NCBI RefSeq assembly: GCF_018138145.1
Contig: NZ_CP073104.1
Coordinates: 6,415,001-6,479,000 of the forward strand
Length of the DNA stretch: 64,000 nucleotides
Reading direction: 5' to 3'
From: Pseudomonas sp. SCA2728.1_7
GTDB taxonomy: Bacteria > Pseudomonadota > Gammaproteobacteria > Pseudomonadales > Pseudomonadaceae
Made by a program: the position numbers and the translations under genes. The notes under the pieces were generated by a model. It made no database searches. It was not told the origin of the DNA and saw only the letters and a program-made list of their open reading frames with translations. Positions 9,121 to 18,990 of the stretch are shown piece by piece (the stretch's first letter is position 1; every line of letters begins with the position of its first letter).

Positions 9121-9561
9121 TTATTCCCCGCGAATGTACTGCTCCAGCTGTTTGATCAACTCCGCCTGTTCGGCAATCGCTTCCTTGACCAGGTCACCGA
9201 TCGACAGCAAGCCGATCAGCTTGCCGTTCTCCACCACCGGCAAGTGGCGCAGGCGTTTATCCGACATGATGCCCAGGCAGGTGTCGACGGTTTGATGGGT
9301 GTCCACGGTGATCACGTTCGCCACCATGATGTCGCGCACCGGTGTGCCCACGGATGAGCGGCCATGCAGCACCAGTTTGCGCGCGTAATCGCGTTCGCTG
9401 ATGATGCCGACCACTTTGTCATCTTCGACCACCAGCAAGGCGCCGACGTTTTTCTCGGCCATCTTCATCAGCGCTTCGAGCACCATGTGATCAGGCTTGA
9501 TCTGGTGCACTTCCTGATTTTTCTGATCTTTGAGCTTGAGCAGTTGGGCGACGGTCTTCAT
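9121..9561 (-). CDS. CBS-domain protein
   Basis: 146-residue protein made of two CBS repeats (about residues 12-68 and 78-135), a small Bateman module that usually binds adenosyl nucleotides. Recognisable features are VGALLVVEDDKVVGIISERDYARKL in the first repeat and MSDKRLRHLPVVENGKLIGLLSIGDL in the second. No other domain is fused. Soluble, probably cytoplasmic; partner unknown. Convergent with GST and divergent from polB. Confidence 0.88.
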   Translation of the reverse strand: MKTVAQLLKLKDQKNQEVHQIKPDHMVLEALMKMAEKNVGALLVVEDDKVVGIISERDYARKLVLHGRSSVGTPVRDIMVANVITVDTHQTVDTCLGIMSDKRLRHLPVVENGKLIGLLSIGDLVKEAIAEQAELIKQLEQYIRGE

Positions 9562-9756
9562 GGCGGTTACTCAGGTGTTGTCGTTGTTCTCCAAGCATCG
9601 TAGACGCAAGCGCGCAGGGCAAGGTGGCAAAGCGGCAGATAACACGCAAAAAACGTCATTTGCCGGGTTTTTCCGTGGCTGGCGGCTGTTTATCGTCAGG
9701 GTCATCCCAGGCAATGCCGCGTAGAATGCCCCTCTGTTTCAATTCCTGAGGTTGCA

Positions 9757-12120
9757 GTGGTGGATTTACCGCAGGGCTTCGTCCTGACCCGGCATTGGCG
9801 CGATACTCCGGCCGGCACCGAAGTCGAGTTCTGGCTGGCGACCGACGCCGGGCCGCGCCGTGTGCGCCTGCCACATCAGCCGTCGGTGGCGTTTATCCCC
9901 GCCGAGCAGCGTGCCGTGGCCGAACGCCTGCTGCACGACGAAAAGAACGTCGAACTGCGTCCGCTGGCCCTGCAGGATTTCGAACATCGCCCGGTGCTCG
10001 GTCTGTATTGCCAGCAACACGGCCAATTGATGCGCCTTGAAACCGCGCTCAACCGCAACGGGGTCGACGTCTACGAAGCCGACGTACGCCCGCCGGAACG
10101 CTACCTGATGGAGCGTTTTATCACCGCGCCGGTGCGGTTCAGTGGCACGCCCGATGCCGACGGCGTATTGCTCAACGCCCAGCTCAAACCCGACCCCGAT
10201 TACCGACCGAAACTACGGCTGGTTTCGCTCGACATCGAAACCACCGAAACCGGCGAGTTGTATTCGATCGCCCTCGAAGGCTGCGGCGAACGTCAGGTGT
10301 ACATGCTCGGTGCGCCGAACGGCGACGCCAGCATCGTCGACTTCGACCTTGAATACTGCGACTCGCGCACGGTCATTCTGAAGAAACTCAACGACTGGTT
10401 CGCCCGTCACGATCCCGATGCGATCATCGGCTGGAACGTCGTGCAGTTCGATCTGCGCATCCTCCACGAACACGCGCGGCGCCTTGGTGTGCCGCTGAAG
10501 ATCGGTCGTGGCGGCGAAGAGATGCAATGGCGCGAACATGGCAGCCGCAATCACTACTTCGCCTCGGCGGCGGGGCGGCTGATCATCGATGGTATCGAAT
10601 CCCTGCGCTCGGCAACGTGGAGTTTCCCCTCGTTCAGTCTCGAGAACGTCGCGCAGACCCTGCTCGGCGAAGGCAAGTCCATCGACAACCCGTACCAGCG
10701 CATGGACGAAATCAACCGCATGTTCGCCGAGGACAAACCGGCGCTGGCCAAGTACAACCTCAAGGACTGCGAACTGGTCACGCGGATCTTCGCCAAGACC
10801 GAACTGCTGACCTTCCTGCTGGAGCGCGCCAGTGTCACCGGACTACCGGCGGACAGAAGCGGCGGTTCGGTGGCGGCGTTCACGCATTTGTATATGCCAT
10901 TGATGCATCGACAGGGCTTTGTCGCGCCGAACCTGGGCACCAATCCGCCACAGGCCAGCCCCGGCGGTTTCGTTATGGACTCGCAACCGGGGCTTTACGA
11001 ATCGGTGCTGGTACTCGATTACAAGAGTCTTTACCCGTCGATTATTCGTACCTTTCTGATCGACCCGGTCGGGTTGATCGAAGGTTTGCAGCACCCGGAC
11101 GATAACGATTCGGTGCCGGGCTTCCGTGGTGCGCGTTTCTCGCGCACCCGTCACTGCCTGCCGTCGATTGTCTCGCGCGTTGCCGAGGGCCGCGAGACCG
11201 CCAAGCGCGAACATAACGCACCGCTGTCGCAGGCACTGAAGATCATCATGAACGCTTTCTACGGTGTGCTTGGCTCCAGCGGTTGCCGCTTCTTCGATAC
11301 GCGGCTGGCCTCATCGATCACCCTGCGCGGTCACGAAATCATGCTGCGCACGCGCAAGCTGATCGAAGAGCAGGGCCACGCGGTGATCTATGGCGACACC
11401 GATTCGACGTTTGTCTGGCTGCGTCGCCCGCACGGGCAGGAAGAAGCGGCGAACATCGGTCATGCGCTGGTAAAGCACGTCAACGATTGGTGGCGCGTGC
11501 ATGTGCGCGATGAATATGGCCTGGAAAGCGCCCTCGAACTGCAATTCGAAATTCACTACAAACGCTTTCTGATGCCGACCATTCGCGGCGCGGAGGAGGG
11601 CAGCAAGAAGCGCTACGCCGGCCTCGTCACCCGCGCTGACGGCAGCGATGAAATGGTCTACAAAGGCCTGGAAACCGTGCGCACCGATTGGTCGCTGCTG
11701 GCCCGGCAATTTCAGCAGGAACTCTACGAGCGGATTTTCCAGCGCAAGCCGTATCAGGATTACGTGCGCGACTATGTGCGTAAAACCCTCGCCGGTGAAT
11801 TCGATGATCGCTTGGTCTACCGCAAGCGCCTGCGCCGCACTCTCGACGACTACGAACGCAACGTGCCGCCGCATGTGCGCGCTGCGCGCTTGGCTGATGA
11901 TTACAACGCGCAACACGGGCGCCCACGGCAGTACCAGAATGGCGGCTGGATCAGCTACGTCATCACTCTGGCCGGCCCCGAACCGCTGGAAGTGCGCCGC
12001 GCCGCCATCGACTACGACCACTACATCACCCGCCAACTGCAACCGGTGGCGGACGCTATTCTGCCGTTTGTCGACGACGATTTCTCAACCCTGATCGGCG
12101 GGCAACTGGGCCTGTTTTGA
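9757..12120 (+). CDS. polB: DNA polymerase II (family B)
   Basis: 787-residue family-B polymerase for translesion and restart synthesis, close in length to E. coli Pol II (783). It starts with GTG (followed by a second GTG). The 3'-5' exonuclease motifs are present: LDIETT with D159 and E161 (Exo I), [10 protein letters not shown] (Exo II) and YNLKDCE (Exo III). Polymerase motifs are also intact: [10 protein letters not shown] (A), [13 protein letters not shown] (B) and YGDTDS with D547 and D549 (C). So both activities look functional. No CTG-N10-CAG LexA box was found in the 195 bases upstream. Its 3' end overlaps the convergent DUF1810 gene by 36 bases. Confidence 0.97.
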   Translation: MVDLPQGFVLTRHWRDTPAGTEVEFWLATDAGPRRVRLPHQPSVAFIPAEQRAVAERLLHDEKNVELRPLALQDFEHRPVLGLYCQQHGQLMRLETALNRNGVDVYEADVRPPERYLMERFITAPVRFSGTPDADGVLLNAQLKPDPDYRPKLRLVSLDIETTETGELYSIALEGCGERQVYMLGAPNGDASIVDFDLEYCDSRTVILKKLNDWFARHDPDAIIGWNVVQFDLRILHEHARRLGVPLKIGRGGEEMQWREHGSRNHYFASAAGRLIIDGIESLRSATWSFPSFSLENVAQTLLGEGKSIDNPYQRMDEINRMFAEDKPALAKYNLKDCELVTRIFAKTELLTFLLERASVTGLPADRSGGSVAAFTHLYMPLMHRQGFVAPNLGTNPPQASPGGFVMDSQPGLYESVLVLDYKSLYPSIIRTFLIDPVGLIEGLQHPDDNDSVPGFRGARFSRTRHCLPSIVSRVAEGRETAKREHNAPLSQALKIIMNAFYGVLGSSGCRFFDTRLASSITLRGHEIMLRTRKLIEEQGHAVIYGDTDSTFVWLRRPHGQEEAANIGHALVKHVNDWWRVHVRDEYGLESALELQFEIHYKRFLMPTIRGAEEGSKKRYAGLVTRADGSDEMVYKGLETVRTDWSLLARQFQQELYERIFQRKPYQDYVRDYVRKTLAGEFDDRLVYRKRLRRTLDDYERNVPPHVRAARLADDYNAQHGRPRQYQNGGWISYVITLAGPEPLEVRRAAIDYDHYITRQLQPVADAILPFVDDDFSTLIGGQLGLF

Positions 12121-12555
12121 GTCGAGCAGTTGCAGCGTCCATTCATCGAGAATGCCGTGAAAGTAGCGCTCCAGCGCTTGGGTGAACACGCTGTCTTCAG
12201 CGGCAAACTGAGCGAACAGGGTCATCGAGGAATGAAATTTCAGGTCATCGGGATGGCCGAAAACCTCCGCGATCGAGCGCTGTTGCACCTTCAGCACTAA
12301 CTGCGTGCAAGTCCGCAGGCGTGCGCCGAGCAGTTCATGAGCCAGATAAGCCCGGGCCTCCTCGGCCGAACCGATGGCGTAGCGCCGGGACATTTCACTG
12401 CCGCCAAGACCGGCAAATTGCGGGAAGACAAACCACATCCAGTGGCTGCGCTTGCGGCCCTCATCGAGCTCGCGTTGCACGCGCTCGAACACTGGATCCT
12501 GGGCCTGGACAAAACGTTGCAGGTTGAACGGGTCGTACTGATCAGTGCTTCTCAT
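12085..12555 (-). CDS. DUF1810 family protein
   Basis: 156 residues from the ATG at 12555, which begins the family-typical [23 protein letters not shown]. Further conserved features are [18 protein letters not shown], the SxxEARAYL region, and [14 protein letters not shown]. Function of the family is not established. A longer frame reaching 12723 runs over the aldo/keto reductase coding region and is rejected. It ends inside the 3' end of convergent polB (36-base overlap) and lies 25 bases downstream of the aldo/keto reductase stop, so the two may share a transcript. Confidence 0.85.
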   Translation of the reverse strand: MRSTDQYDPFNLQRFVQAQDPVFERVQRELDEGRKRSHWMWFVFPQFAGLGGSEMSRRYAIGSAEEARAYLAHELLGARLRTCTQLVLKVQQRSIAEVFGHPDDLKFHSSMTLFAQFAAEDSVFTQALERYFHGILDEWTLQLLDSKQAQLPADQG

Positions 12556-12580
12556 CGCGAAGCCCTCGCCAGCCGCTGGC

Positions 12581-13402
12581 TCAAACCATGGCCAGCCGCT
12601 GCTTGCGTTGTGGCGCTTGAAACGCCTGGTCCAGCGCCGCCAGATCCCCGGCCTCCAGTTGCAGTTGCGCGGCTTGTGCATTGAGTTGCACGTGTTCCGG
12701 TCGCACAGCCTTGGGAATCGCAATCACACCATCCTGACGCAGAATCCACGCCAGCGAAACCTGCGCGGGGGTCACACCATGACGAGCGGCAATCTCATTC
12801 AGCACCGGTTCAGCCAGCATCGCGCCGCCCTGGCCGATCGGACAGTAAGCCATCAGCGGCAGGCGCTGGTGTTGGCACCACGGCAGCAGGTCGAATTCGA
12901 TACCGCGCTCTTCGAGGTTGTAGAGCACCTGATTGGTCGCGCAGGCCGAACTGGAGAGTTCTTCGAGATCATCGACATCGAAATTCGACACGCCCCAACG
13001 GCCGATCTTGCCGTCCTCGCGCAGGCGTTCGAAGGCCTCGACGGTTTCTTCCAGCGGATACTGGCCGCGCCAATGCAACAGATAGAGGTCGATGTAATCG
13101 GTGTCGAGCCGCCGCAGACTGCGCTCGCAGGCTTGCGGGATGCCTTTGCGGCTGGCGTTGTGCGGGTAGACCTTGCTCACCAGAAACACCTGATCGCGCA
13201 GGCCGGCAATGGCTTCACCGACCACGATTTCGGCACCGCCCTCGGCGTACATTTCGGCGCTGTCGATCAGGGTCATGCCCAGCTCGATCCCCGTGCGCAG
13301 CGCTGCCACTTCACGCTTGTGCGCCGAGCGGTCTTCGCCCATGCGCCAGGTGCCTTGGCCAATCACCGGCACCTGCACGCCGGCCAGTTCGAGGGTACGC
13401 AT
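12581..13402 (-). CDS. Aldo/keto reductase
   Basis: 273-residue NADPH-dependent oxidoreductase with a TIM barrel. The catalytic tetrad can be assigned: Asp in LIDSAEMY (D50-region with Tyr 55), Lys in FLVSKVYP and His in YLLHW. Nucleotide-binding C-terminal residues are IAIPKAVRPEHVQLNAQA, where the canonical K-S/A and R of the NADPH site are present. The sequence starts MRTLELAGVQVPVIGQGTW, and AGGTTTGC precedes the ATG. This branch resembles YeaE/2,5-diketo-gluconate reductase-like enzymes; substrate unknown. Confidence 0.9.
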   Translation of the reverse strand: MRTLELAGVQVPVIGQGTWRMGEDRSAHKREVAALRTGIELGMTLIDSAEMYAEGGAEIVVGEAIAGLRDQVFLVSKVYPHNASRKGIPQACERSLRRLDTDYIDLYLLHWRGQYPLEETVEAFERLREDGKIGRWGVSNFDVDDLEELSSSACATNQVLYNLEERGIEFDLLPWCQHQRLPLMAYCPIGQGGAMLAEPVLNEIAARHGVTPAQVSLAWILRQDGVIAIPKAVRPEHVQLNAQAAQLQLEAGDLAALDQAFQAPQRKQRLAMV

Positions 13403-13473
13403 GCAAACCTCCTTGCTGAATGTGTCGATACCTTTTAGTGGGCAGCAGGATAGCGCAGGGGTTCAAAAAGCAA

Positions 13474-13547
13474 AGAGATCGCAGCGTGCCGCAGCTCTTA
13501 CAGGGGAACGATCAACTGTAGGAGATGCGGCACGCTGCGATCTTTTG
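13474..13547. repeat. Second-class inverted repeat (GATCGCAGC type)
   Basis: AGATCGCAGCGTGCCGCAGC faces its reverse complement GCGGCACGCTGCGATCTTTT. It is an inverted pair unrelated in core to the GAGCCTGCTCGCG REPs, and the same class recurs at 22150-22230. It lies between the aldo/keto reductase promoter and the galM 3' end. Confidence 0.8.
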
Positions 13548-13557
13548 ATCTTCGTTT

Positions 13558-14706
13558 TTACTTGGCGGAGAACTTCAACACCACGCTGTGGCTGTAAGCC
13601 TGCCCCGGATCAAGCCGAGTGCTCGGGAAGTTCGGCTGATTCGGCGAATCCGGATAGTGCTGAGTCTCCAGGGTAAACGCGCCCCAGTGCGGATAAACCT
13701 TGCCACCCTTGCCCTTGACCGTGCCGTCGAGGAAGTTGCTGGTATAGAACTGCACACCCGGTTCCGTGGTGAACAACTGCAGCACGCGACCGGATTGCGG
13801 ATCGCTCACCTCAGTCGCAACTTTGCCGATATCACCCTTGGTATCCAGTGCCCAGTTGAAATCAAATCCACCCTGTTTCGGCTCGGCGAATTTCAACTGC
13901 GGATGATCAGCCTTGATGTGCGTGCCGATTGCGGTCGGTTTGCTGAAGTCCATCGGCGTGCCGGCCACGGGTGCCAGTTCGCCGGTCGGGATCAGTTTGG
14001 CGGTGACCGGGGTGTAATGGCTGGCGTGCAGGGTGGCGACCTGTTTGAGGATATCGCCATTGCCGGCGCCGGCGAGGTTGAAGTAGCTGTGGTTGGTCAG
14101 GTTGAGCACGGTCGGTTTGTCGGTGCTGGCCTTGTAGTCGATGCGCAGTTCGTTGTTGTCGGTGAGGCGATAGGTCACTTCGGTGGTGAGGTTGCCGGGG
14201 AAGCCCATTTCGCCGTCGGCCGAGAGATAGGTCAGGGTCACGCCGACCGAATCCTTGTCCTTGGTTTCCTGGGCTTTCCAGACTTTCTTGTCGAAGCCCA
14301 GCGTGCCGCCGTGCAGCGCGTTGGTCTTGTCGTTCTGCGGCACTTGATAGCGCTTGCCGTCGAGTTCGAACGCACCTTCGGCGAGGCGATTGCCGAAGCG
14401 GCCGATGGTCGCGCCGAAATAGGCGGTGCCTTTCTGGTAGCCCTGCACATCATCGAAGCCGAGCACGACGTCGTCGAACTTGCCGTGCTTGTCGGCGACT
14501 TTCAGCGATTGCAGGGTCGCGCCGTAGGTGATGACGGTGGCTTGCATGCCGTGGCTGTTGCGCAGGATGTATTGCTCGACGGGCGTGCCGTCATTGGTTT
14601 TGCCGAAGGCTTTGTGTTCGGCGCTGAGGCCGGCCGCGTTGGCGGAGAGGGTGGCGATCATCAGGGACAGTCCGAGGCCGGAGAGCAGGTGACGGGATTG
14701 AAGCAT
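13558..14706 (-). CDS. galM: Aldose 1-epimerase (secreted mutarotase)
   Basis: 382 residues, catalysing interconversion of alpha and beta anomers of aldoses. The start at 14706 has GGAAGGT 5 bases upstream and opens on a signal peptide (LLSGLGLSLMIATLSANA), so the enzyme is probably periplasmic, unlike cytosolic E. coli GalM. Family motifs include NRLAEGAFELDGK, NALHGGTLGFDKKVW (catalytic His region), LTNHSYFNLAG (second catalytic His) and a Glu near TLETQHYPDSPNQPNFPS. The region upstream carries the palindrome TAGTCATACTA. It stands alone on the minus strand. Confidence 0.92.
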   Translation of the reverse strand: MLQSRHLLSGLGLSLMIATLSANAAGLSAEHKAFGKTNDGTPVEQYILRNSHGMQATVITYGATLQSLKVADKHGKFDDVVLGFDDVQGYQKGTAYFGATIGRFGNRLAEGAFELDGKRYQVPQNDKTNALHGGTLGFDKKVWKAQETKDKDSVGVTLTYLSADGEMGFPGNLTTEVTYRLTDNNELRIDYKASTDKPTVLNLTNHSYFNLAGAGNGDILKQVATLHASHYTPVTAKLIPTGELAPVAGTPMDFSKPTAIGTHIKADHPQLKFAEPKQGGFDFNWALDTKGDIGKVATEVSDPQSGRVLQLFTTEPGVQFYTSNFLDGTVKGKGGKVYPHWGAFTLETQHYPDSPNQPNFPSTRLDPGQAYSHSVVLKFSAK

Positions 14707-14779
14707 GGTTGACCTTCCTTTTTGTTGTTGTTTTTGAAAGCGGCGTTCTATCGGTATGTTAATCACCGAAAAAACAAAG

Positions 14780-14790
14780 TAGTCATACTA
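14780..14790. promoter_or_regulatory. Possible operator upstream of galM
   Basis: TAGTCATACTA is an interrupted palindrome (TAGT-CAT-ACTA) in the AT-rich stretch 74-84 bases upstream of the galM start. Its shape resembles binding sites of GntR-family regulators of sugar genes; the assignment is inferred. Confidence 0.4.
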
Positions 14791-14984
14791 AATACTCATC
14801 AGGTGAAAATTTATAGCTGATTAATCGTTTATTTCAACAATAAAGACAGACTAAATTGCAGGTCGTGGCAGGTGGAAGGACGACCGGGCATTCGGCGCAC
14901 TGCACTTTTTCGCAATCGGCGGCTCTATCCATGGCCAGGATGCGGTGACTCCCGCCGCACAGGAATGTGCCTGTTCGAGATTTC

Positions 14985-15734
14985 ATGCCGAGAGTTTTTG
15001 CCCTGATCACCGCTTTTTTCCGCCGCCCGTGCCTGTTTCTGGCCTGTTTGTCGTTGCTGCTGTTCAGCGGTTGCAGTCACCAGGACGGCAACGGCTTCTT
15101 CAACCAGATGCGTGAAGGGAAGCCGCAGGAGTTCCTGCAGACCAGCGTCGACCGCATGGCCACGCTGGCGATGCGCGACAACCTCAGCAGTCTCTATCGC
15201 TTGCAGGGCAAGCTGTACTTGCGCAACCCGGAAGAACTGCGCAAGTCAGGCTTTCTCAACATCCATGCGGCCGTGAAACAGGTGCGCCAGGCCATCGAGC
15301 AGCAACAGCCGTTGCCGGTGCTTGGCGGTCGCAAGGATCTGGCGGCGCTCAGCTATGCGATGAGTCCGGAGTTCCTTGGCGATCGCGTCGGCGCCTTCAT
15401 CTATGCGATCGGCAGCATGCTGGTCACCGCCCACGGCAATCGCACCGAGTTCTATATGACGGACGCGATCAACCCGACGTTCGTTCACAACGCTGCACGC
15501 AATATCGAAAAAGCCACGTGGATTTTGTCCCAGCGACAGAACAAGGAAGGTCAGCCGCTGCTGTTTTCCAACGAGATCTCGGAGGAGGGCAGCAACCTGA
15601 GTTTCGCTACCGAGTTCGGCAAAATCGTCGCGCGACTGGACCTGATCACGCAGATGCTCGATGAGCGTTACCGGCGGATCGGCCTTAACTACGCGCAGAG
15701 TTTGCTGTTCCTGAATTTCTTGCCGGTGCAGTGA
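14985..15734 (+). CDS. Putative lipoprotein, function unknown
   Basis: 249 residues from the ATG at 14985; a GTG at 14967 in the same frame is an alternative (no clean ribosome site distinguishes them). It has a signal peptide with lipobox LFSGC (Cys 30), then a mostly helical mature region with segments such as MRDNLSSLYRLQGKLYLRNPEEL and FVHNAARNIEKATWILSQRQ. No catalytic motif recognised. It is likely anchored in the outer membrane by a lipid. No operon partner: a REP pair follows. Confidence 0.75.
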   Translation: MPRVFALITAFFRRPCLFLACLSLLLFSGCSHQDGNGFFNQMREGKPQEFLQTSVDRMATLAMRDNLSSLYRLQGKLYLRNPEELRKSGFLNIHAAVKQVRQAIEQQQPLPVLGGRKDLAALSYAMSPEFLGDRVGAFIYAIGSMLVTAHGNRTEFYMTDAINPTFVHNAARNIEKATWILSQRQNKEGQPLLFSNEISEEGSNLSFATEFGKIVARLDLITQMLDERYRRIGLNYAQSLLFLNFLPVQ

Positions 15735-15748
15735 GTGCAAAGCAACAA

Positions 15749-15836
15749 TGTGGGAGCGAGCCTGCTCGCGAAAGCGGTGGATCAATCAACACTTCATTGC
15801 CTGAAAGAGCGCATTCGCGAGCAGGCTCGCTCCTAC
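15749..15836. repeat. REP pair (inverted)
   Basis: TGTGGGAGCGAGCCTGCTCG and its inverted partner ending CTCGCTCCTACA, separated by about 45 bases. It sits between the lipoprotein gene and the MFS gene. Confidence 0.9.
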
Positions 15837-15910
15837 ATTGATCGAATAGCTACGGTTGTTTTTGTATACAATCCGTCACCGCTATTGATCAAAATGGAGC
15901 CGCACCCGTC

Positions 15911-17125
15911 ATGACCGACCCCGCCAGCGCCGATTTCACTCGCGTCGACCGCACCGCCCGTGCGGACAAACTGCCCTATGCCGCGTTGCTGGCGTTTGCC
16001 ATGACCGGGTTCATCGCCATCCTCACCGAAACCCTGCCCGCCGGGTTGCTGCCGCAAATCGGCGCCGGGCTCGACGTCAGCGAAGTGCTCGCCGGGCAAC
16101 TGGTGACGCTGTATGCGCTGGGTTCGATTGTCGCGGCGATTCCGCTGACCGTCGCCACGCGTGGCTGGCCTCGGCGCCGGGTGTTATTGATGACGGTCGG
16201 CGGGTTTCTGCTGTTCAACACTGTCACCACATTCTCCAGTCATTACGGCCTGACCCTGGCCTCGCGCTTTCTCGCCGGGATGGCGGCGGGGTTGTCGTGG
16301 GGGATCATGGCCGGTTATGCGCGCGGCATCGTGCCGGTGCATCAACAGGGGCGGGCGCTGGCGATTGCCATGCTCGGCACGCCGGTGGCGTTGTCGTTGG
16401 GCACACCGGCGGGGACGTGGCTGGGCAATCTGATCGGCTGGCGCGCGTCGTTCGGGATCATGTCGGCGCTGGCTCTGGTGCTGGCGGCGTGGATTGTCAT
16501 CGCCGTGCCGGATCGTCCGGGGCAAACCAGTGATGAACGTCTGCCGCTGCTCGAATCGATGCGCCTGCCGGGTGTGCGGCCGGTGTTATTTGTGGTGCTG
16601 ACGTGGATGCTCGGGCACAACATTCTCTACACCTACATTGCGCCATTTCTGATGCAGGCCGGGCTGGCTGACCGGGTCGATCTGGTGCTGCTGGTGTTTG
16701 GCCTGTGTTCGCTGGTGGGGATCTGGATTATTGGCATGCTGGTGGATCGCTGGCTGCGTTGGCTGACGCTGATCAGCCTCGCAGTGTTTGCGTTGACGGC
16801 GCTGGTTCTGGCGTTGGCAGCGCCGTCGCCGCTGATCATTTACGCCTGCATGGCGGTGTGGGGATTGTCGTTTGGCGGCTCGGCAACCTTATTGCTCACC
16901 TCTGCGGCCGACTCTGCTGGCGATCACGTTGACGTGGTGCAGGCGATGCTCACCACTTCGTGGAACGTGGCGATCGCCGGGGGCGGGTTGTTTGGTGGCT
17001 TGTTGCTGGATCGGGCCGGGGCGATGTCGTTTCCGTGGGCGCTGCTGATTCTGTCGCTGATCGCGCTGGCCACGGTGTGGATCAACAAAAACCACAGCTT
17101 CAAACCGGGGCGGCGAGTGCATTGA
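15911..17125 (+). CDS. MFS transporter, drug/sugar efflux type
   Basis: 404 residues with about 12 membrane helices. It has the DHA1-type N-terminal signature (FIAILTETLPAGLLPQIGAGLDVS) and the loop 2-3 region ATRGWPRRRVLL corresponding to MFS motif A. Substrate unknown; the nearest named relatives I recognise are AraJ/YdeA-like exporters. It is a clear paralogue of the MFS protein at 59287-60492, sharing the GQLVTLYALGSIVAAIPLT block. Start chosen at ATG 15911 with ATGGAGCCG upstream. Confidence 0.88.
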   Translation: MTDPASADFTRVDRTARADKLPYAALLAFAMTGFIAILTETLPAGLLPQIGAGLDVSEVLAGQLVTLYALGSIVAAIPLTVATRGWPRRRVLLMTVGGFLLFNTVTTFSSHYGLTLASRFLAGMAAGLSWGIMAGYARGIVPVHQQGRALAIAMLGTPVALSLGTPAGTWLGNLIGWRASFGIMSALALVLAAWIVIAVPDRPGQTSDERLPLLESMRLPGVRPVLFVVLTWMLGHNILYTYIAPFLMQAGLADRVDLVLLVFGLCSLVGIWIIGMLVDRWLRWLTLISLAVFALTALVLALAAPSPLIIYACMAVWGLSFGGSATLLLTSAADSAGDHVDVVQAMLTTSWNVAIAGGGLFGGLLLDRAGAMSFPWALLILSLIALATVWINKNHSFKPGRRVH

Positions 17126-17148
17126 TCTAAGGCTCACCAAAAATCCCC

Positions 17149-17237
17149 TGTAGGAGTGAGCCTGCTCGCGATAGCGGTCTATCAGTGACGAACTCAGTGA
17201 CTGAAACACCGCTATCGCGAGCAGGCTCACTCCTACA
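17149..17237. repeat. REP pair (inverted)
   Basis: TGTAGGAGTGAGCCTGCTCG and its reverse complement around a variable spacer with mirrored GATAGCGGT/ACCGCTATC. It lies in the gap between the MFS gene and the TSUP gene. Confidence 0.92.
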
Positions 17238-17354
17238 GTAAAGCGATGGTGAGTTCGATATGGCATAACGATAGACCGCATCGATATATGTGGTTATAAG
17301 AAAAATCGCTATGCTGCGGGCCAGATTTTTCCTGTCGTTTTTCTGGACGTGTTA

Positions 17355-18140
17355 ATGGAATTGGCGAATTTCGGCCTGGTGATTGCCGGGCTGGTGGTGG
17401 GGTTTATTGTCGGCATGACCGGTGTCGGCGGTGGTTCGTTGATGACGCCGATCCTGTTGTGGTTCGGCATCAACCCGGCAACGGCGGTGGGCACTGATCT
17501 GTTGTACGCCGCCATAACCAAATCCAGTGGCGTCGTCGTTCATCGTAAAAACAAGAACATCGACTGGGCCATCACCGGTTGGCTGACCCTCGGCAGCGTG
17601 CCGGCGGTGGCCATGACCCTGTGGTTTCTCAGCACTTTGCACACCGCGCCGGACGCGATGAACGCCATCATCAAACAGGCGCTGGGTTTCGTCCTGTTCG
17701 CCACCGCGCTGGCGATCTTCTTCAAGAAACGCTTGCTCGAGTTCGCCCACAAACGCGCCGGCGGTAACTACAACCCAAGCGGTTCGCGCCTGAACGTGAT
17801 GACCGTGATCACCGGTCTGATCCTCGGCACCATGGTTGCCCTGACTTCGATCGGTGCCGGCGCTCTCGGCACTGTCGCGCTGTTTATCCTCTATCCGCTG
17901 CTGCCGACCCGTCGCCTGGTTGGCACCGAAATCGCCCACGCCGTTCCGCTGACGCTGGTCGCAGGCCTTGGCCACGCGAGCATGGGCAACATGGATTGGG
18001 GTGTGCTGGGCTTCTTGCTGGTCGGCTCGCTGCCAGGCATCTGGCTCGGCAGCCACCTGACCGGACGCATTTCCGATGAAGTACTGCGCCCGTGCCTGGC
18101 GACGATGCTGGTGCTGATCGGTTACAAACTGGCGTTCTGA
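17355..18140 (+). CDS. TSUP/TauE-SafE family membrane transporter
   Basis: 261 residues with two repeated helical halves: GLVVGFIVGMTGVGGGSLMTPIL in the first and ITGLILGTMVALTSIGAGALGTV in the second, each starting the family's G-x-G-G/A-G signature. Family members export sulfite, sulfoacetate or other organic anions, but substrate cannot be inferred here. The start is ATG 17355; a GTG two codons upstream is less likely. The next gene begins 7 bases after its stop. Confidence 0.9.
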   Translation: MELANFGLVIAGLVVGFIVGMTGVGGGSLMTPILLWFGINPATAVGTDLLYAAITKSSGVVVHRKNKNIDWAITGWLTLGSVPAVAMTLWFLSTLHTAPDAMNAIIKQALGFVLFATALAIFFKKRLLEFAHKRAGGNYNPSGSRLNVMTVITGLILGTMVALTSIGAGALGTVALFILYPLLPTRRLVGTEIAHAVPLTLVAGLGHASMGNMDWGVLGFLLVGSLPGIWLGSHLTGRISDEVLRPCLATMLVLIGYKLAF

Positions 18141-18147
18141 ACCGGCC

Positions 18148-18474
18148 ATGAGTGAAACCACTGTCCACTGCGAGGGTCGTCTCGCGATCACCGTCGAACC
18201 GCGTGAGATGCGCATGAGCCATTGGCTGTATGCGCCGCGGGTAGTCGATCTGCAGCGCCAGCGGGTGCTGCTGGATCTGAGCGAAAGCCAGTGGGATTTG
18301 CTCAGTACCGCCGACGAGACGGCCAATGGCATCGAGCTGGTGTTGCGCAAATACCCGGGTGATCGGGCGTCGGTGAGGTTGAGCGTTGAACTCGACAGCG
18401 GTGAACTCAAGCTCGGTGGAGAACCCGTCGCCCCTTCGCAATTGCTCTCGGCGCTCGATTCAGCGCTGGACTGA
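18148..18474 (+). CDS. Small conserved-looking protein, function unknown
   Basis: 108 residues beginning MSETTVHCEGRLAITVEPRE, no signal peptide or membrane segment. It is 7 bases downstream of the TSUP gene, so it is probably translated from the same mRNA. The sequence is mixed charged with a C-terminal LSALDSALD helix. I do not recognise the family; no catalytic motif is visible. Confidence 0.7.
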   Translation: MSETTVHCEGRLAITVEPREMRMSHWLYAPRVVDLQRQRVLLDLSESQWDLLSTADETANGIELVLRKYPGDRASVRLSVELDSGELKLGGEPVAPSQLLSALDSALD

Positions 18475-18510
18475 GGCGGCACAGCTTGCGGCGCGCCGCC
18501 TCACCACGGG

Positions 18511-18990
18511 TTAACGCAGAATGACGTATTTCATCACCGTCACCGGCAACTCTTCGTACACCAGCTCCTCAACCACTTCCCAACCCAGCCGCGCATACAG
18601 CGACTGCGACGTGTCGGTGTACAGATACAACTCGGGCACGCCCAGCGCCGCCGCTTCTGCAACCACTCGATTGACCAGTTGCGAAGCAATCCCGCGCCCA
18701 CGTTCCTCAGCTTTTACATAAACGCCTGCCAGCCATGGCGTCAGGTTCGGGCGCAGCTTCAGATCGCTTTCGATCAGCAGCGCGCCGCCCAGTAAACGTG
18801 AACCTTCAAGCGCCACCACCACGCTGGGCACGGCACCTTTGCCGCAGGATTCGCGCATGTGTTCGATACGGTCCTCGACGGTTTGCCCGGGACGAAACTC
18901 GCCCCACTCCTTGAAGTTGAGCGTGGCCAGTTCTTCGATCAATTCGGGGTGATCGCACAGGTAATCGATGTGCATGCGGGTGAACTCCAT
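18511..18990 (-). CDS. GNAT family N-acetyltransferase
   Basis: 159 residues with the acetyl-CoA-binding motif A: LAGVYVKAEERGRGIASQLVNRVV (about 86-109), where R-G-R-G-I-A is the pyrophosphate loop, followed by motif B YTDTSQSLYARLGWEVVEEL. N-terminus MEFTRMHIDYLCDHPELIEEL is typical of the small stand-alone acetyltransferases. Acceptor substrate unknown. Convergent with the upstream small gene. Confidence 0.9.
   Translation of the reverse strand: MEFTRMHIDYLCDHPELIEELATLNFKEWGEFRPGQTVEDRIEHMRESCGKGAVPSVVVALEGSRLLGGALLIESDLKLRPNLTPWLAGVYVKAEERGRGIASQLVNRVVAEAAALGVPELYLYTDTSQSLYARLGWEVVEELVYEELPVTVMKYVILR

Noticed and set aside
9562..9756. Possible LexA box upstream of polB (CTGTTTATCGTCAG)
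   Set aside because: CTG and CAG are separated by 8 bases instead of the 10 in the LexA consensus, so the match is not convincing.
12321..12684. Plus-strand frames opposite the DUF1810 gene
   Set aside because: Antisense to supported coding sequence, with no ribosome site.
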